DNA of 64,000 nt. Source: an uncultured Psychrobacter sp. Its GTDB lineage: Bacteria; Pseudomonadota; Gammaproteobacteria; Pseudomonadales; Moraxellaceae. The notes below the pieces were generated by a model, which worked only from the letters and a program-made list of their open reading frames with translations, had not been told where the DNA came from and did no database searches. How positions within the stretch are numbered: position 1 is the first letter of the stretch; each line of letters starts with the position of its first letter. Location of the stretch: NCBI GenBank assembly GCA_947495055.1, contig CANLXO010000001.1, forward strand, positions 62,001 to 126,000, written 5' to 3'. The position numbers were made by a program, and so were the translations under genes. Below are positions 63,945 to 64,000 of the stretch, piece by piece.

Positions 63945-64000
63945 AAAGATTAGCATTTAACGACCTAGTCCTTGATAAATCCTGTCTATTAAAATTTTAT

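Noticed and set aside
1..64000. tRNA, rRNA, insertion sequences, prophage or CRISPR array
   Set aside because: No cloverleaf, rRNA segment, transposase or regularly spaced repeat was recognised on reading the window.

Overview
The window reads as a chromosomal segment of a gammaproteobacterium of the Moraxellaceae, most probably Psychrobacter. This is inferred from the style of the proteins, the moderate GC content and the gene set (tandem glycine riboswitch before gcvT, cbb3 oxidase, DUF2062, Lol and ComEC genes, MetZ-type sulfhydrylase). No rRNA, tRNA, transposase, phage gene or CRISPR array was recognised.

Layout. 1-3350: the 5' end of a glutaryl-CoA dehydrogenase-like gene, a divergent IclR regulator with two spaced palindromes between them, and an FMN glutamate-synthase-like protein followed 2 nt later by a lipoprotein phosphodiester glycosidase. 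4200-7780: a MoxR ATPase/VWA pair, an unknown membrane protein and a YcgL protein. 7960-14165: the glycine cleavage locus, with tandem glycine aptamers, gcvT, gcvH, a nitroreductase and gcvP. 14290-26970: housekeeping and accessory genes (rnd, recR, ybaB, metZ, a phospholipase D lipoprotein, an MFS transporter, dusA, a CPBP protease, hydrolases, an S49 peptidase). 27077-35084: comEC, DUF2062, the Lol permease and ATPase, two uncharacterised proteins and an SCP2 protein. 35782-41650: ccoNOQP, ccoG and a FixH protein, which together build a cbb3 cytochrome oxidase. 41697-50175: ttcA, queC, a small secreted protein, a Bcp peroxiredoxin beside a disulfide oxidoreductase, an MscS channel and rlmKL.

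50200-63944 is the most distinctive region, a Ter (TerD/TerC) stress-response locus. One part holds three TerD paralogues, a DUF475 TerC-like membrane protein, an AIM24 protein and a two-domain TerA-like protein; most of these genes have their own terminators. The second part holds an ATP-grasp enzyme, a TerD domain fused to a trypsin-like protease, a PRPP-type phosphoribosyltransferase with a TRSP motif, a HAD phosphatase and a PRTase/PELOTA-like protein usually named StiP. This enzyme set matches the module predicted from comparative genomics of Ter systems to make a nucleoside-like metabolite. The cluster is interrupted by a SotB-like efflux gene and contains a GTGGGTTACGC-type palindromic repeat. 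It probably continues past the right edge.

All calls rest on reading the sequence and family knowledge; no database search was run.
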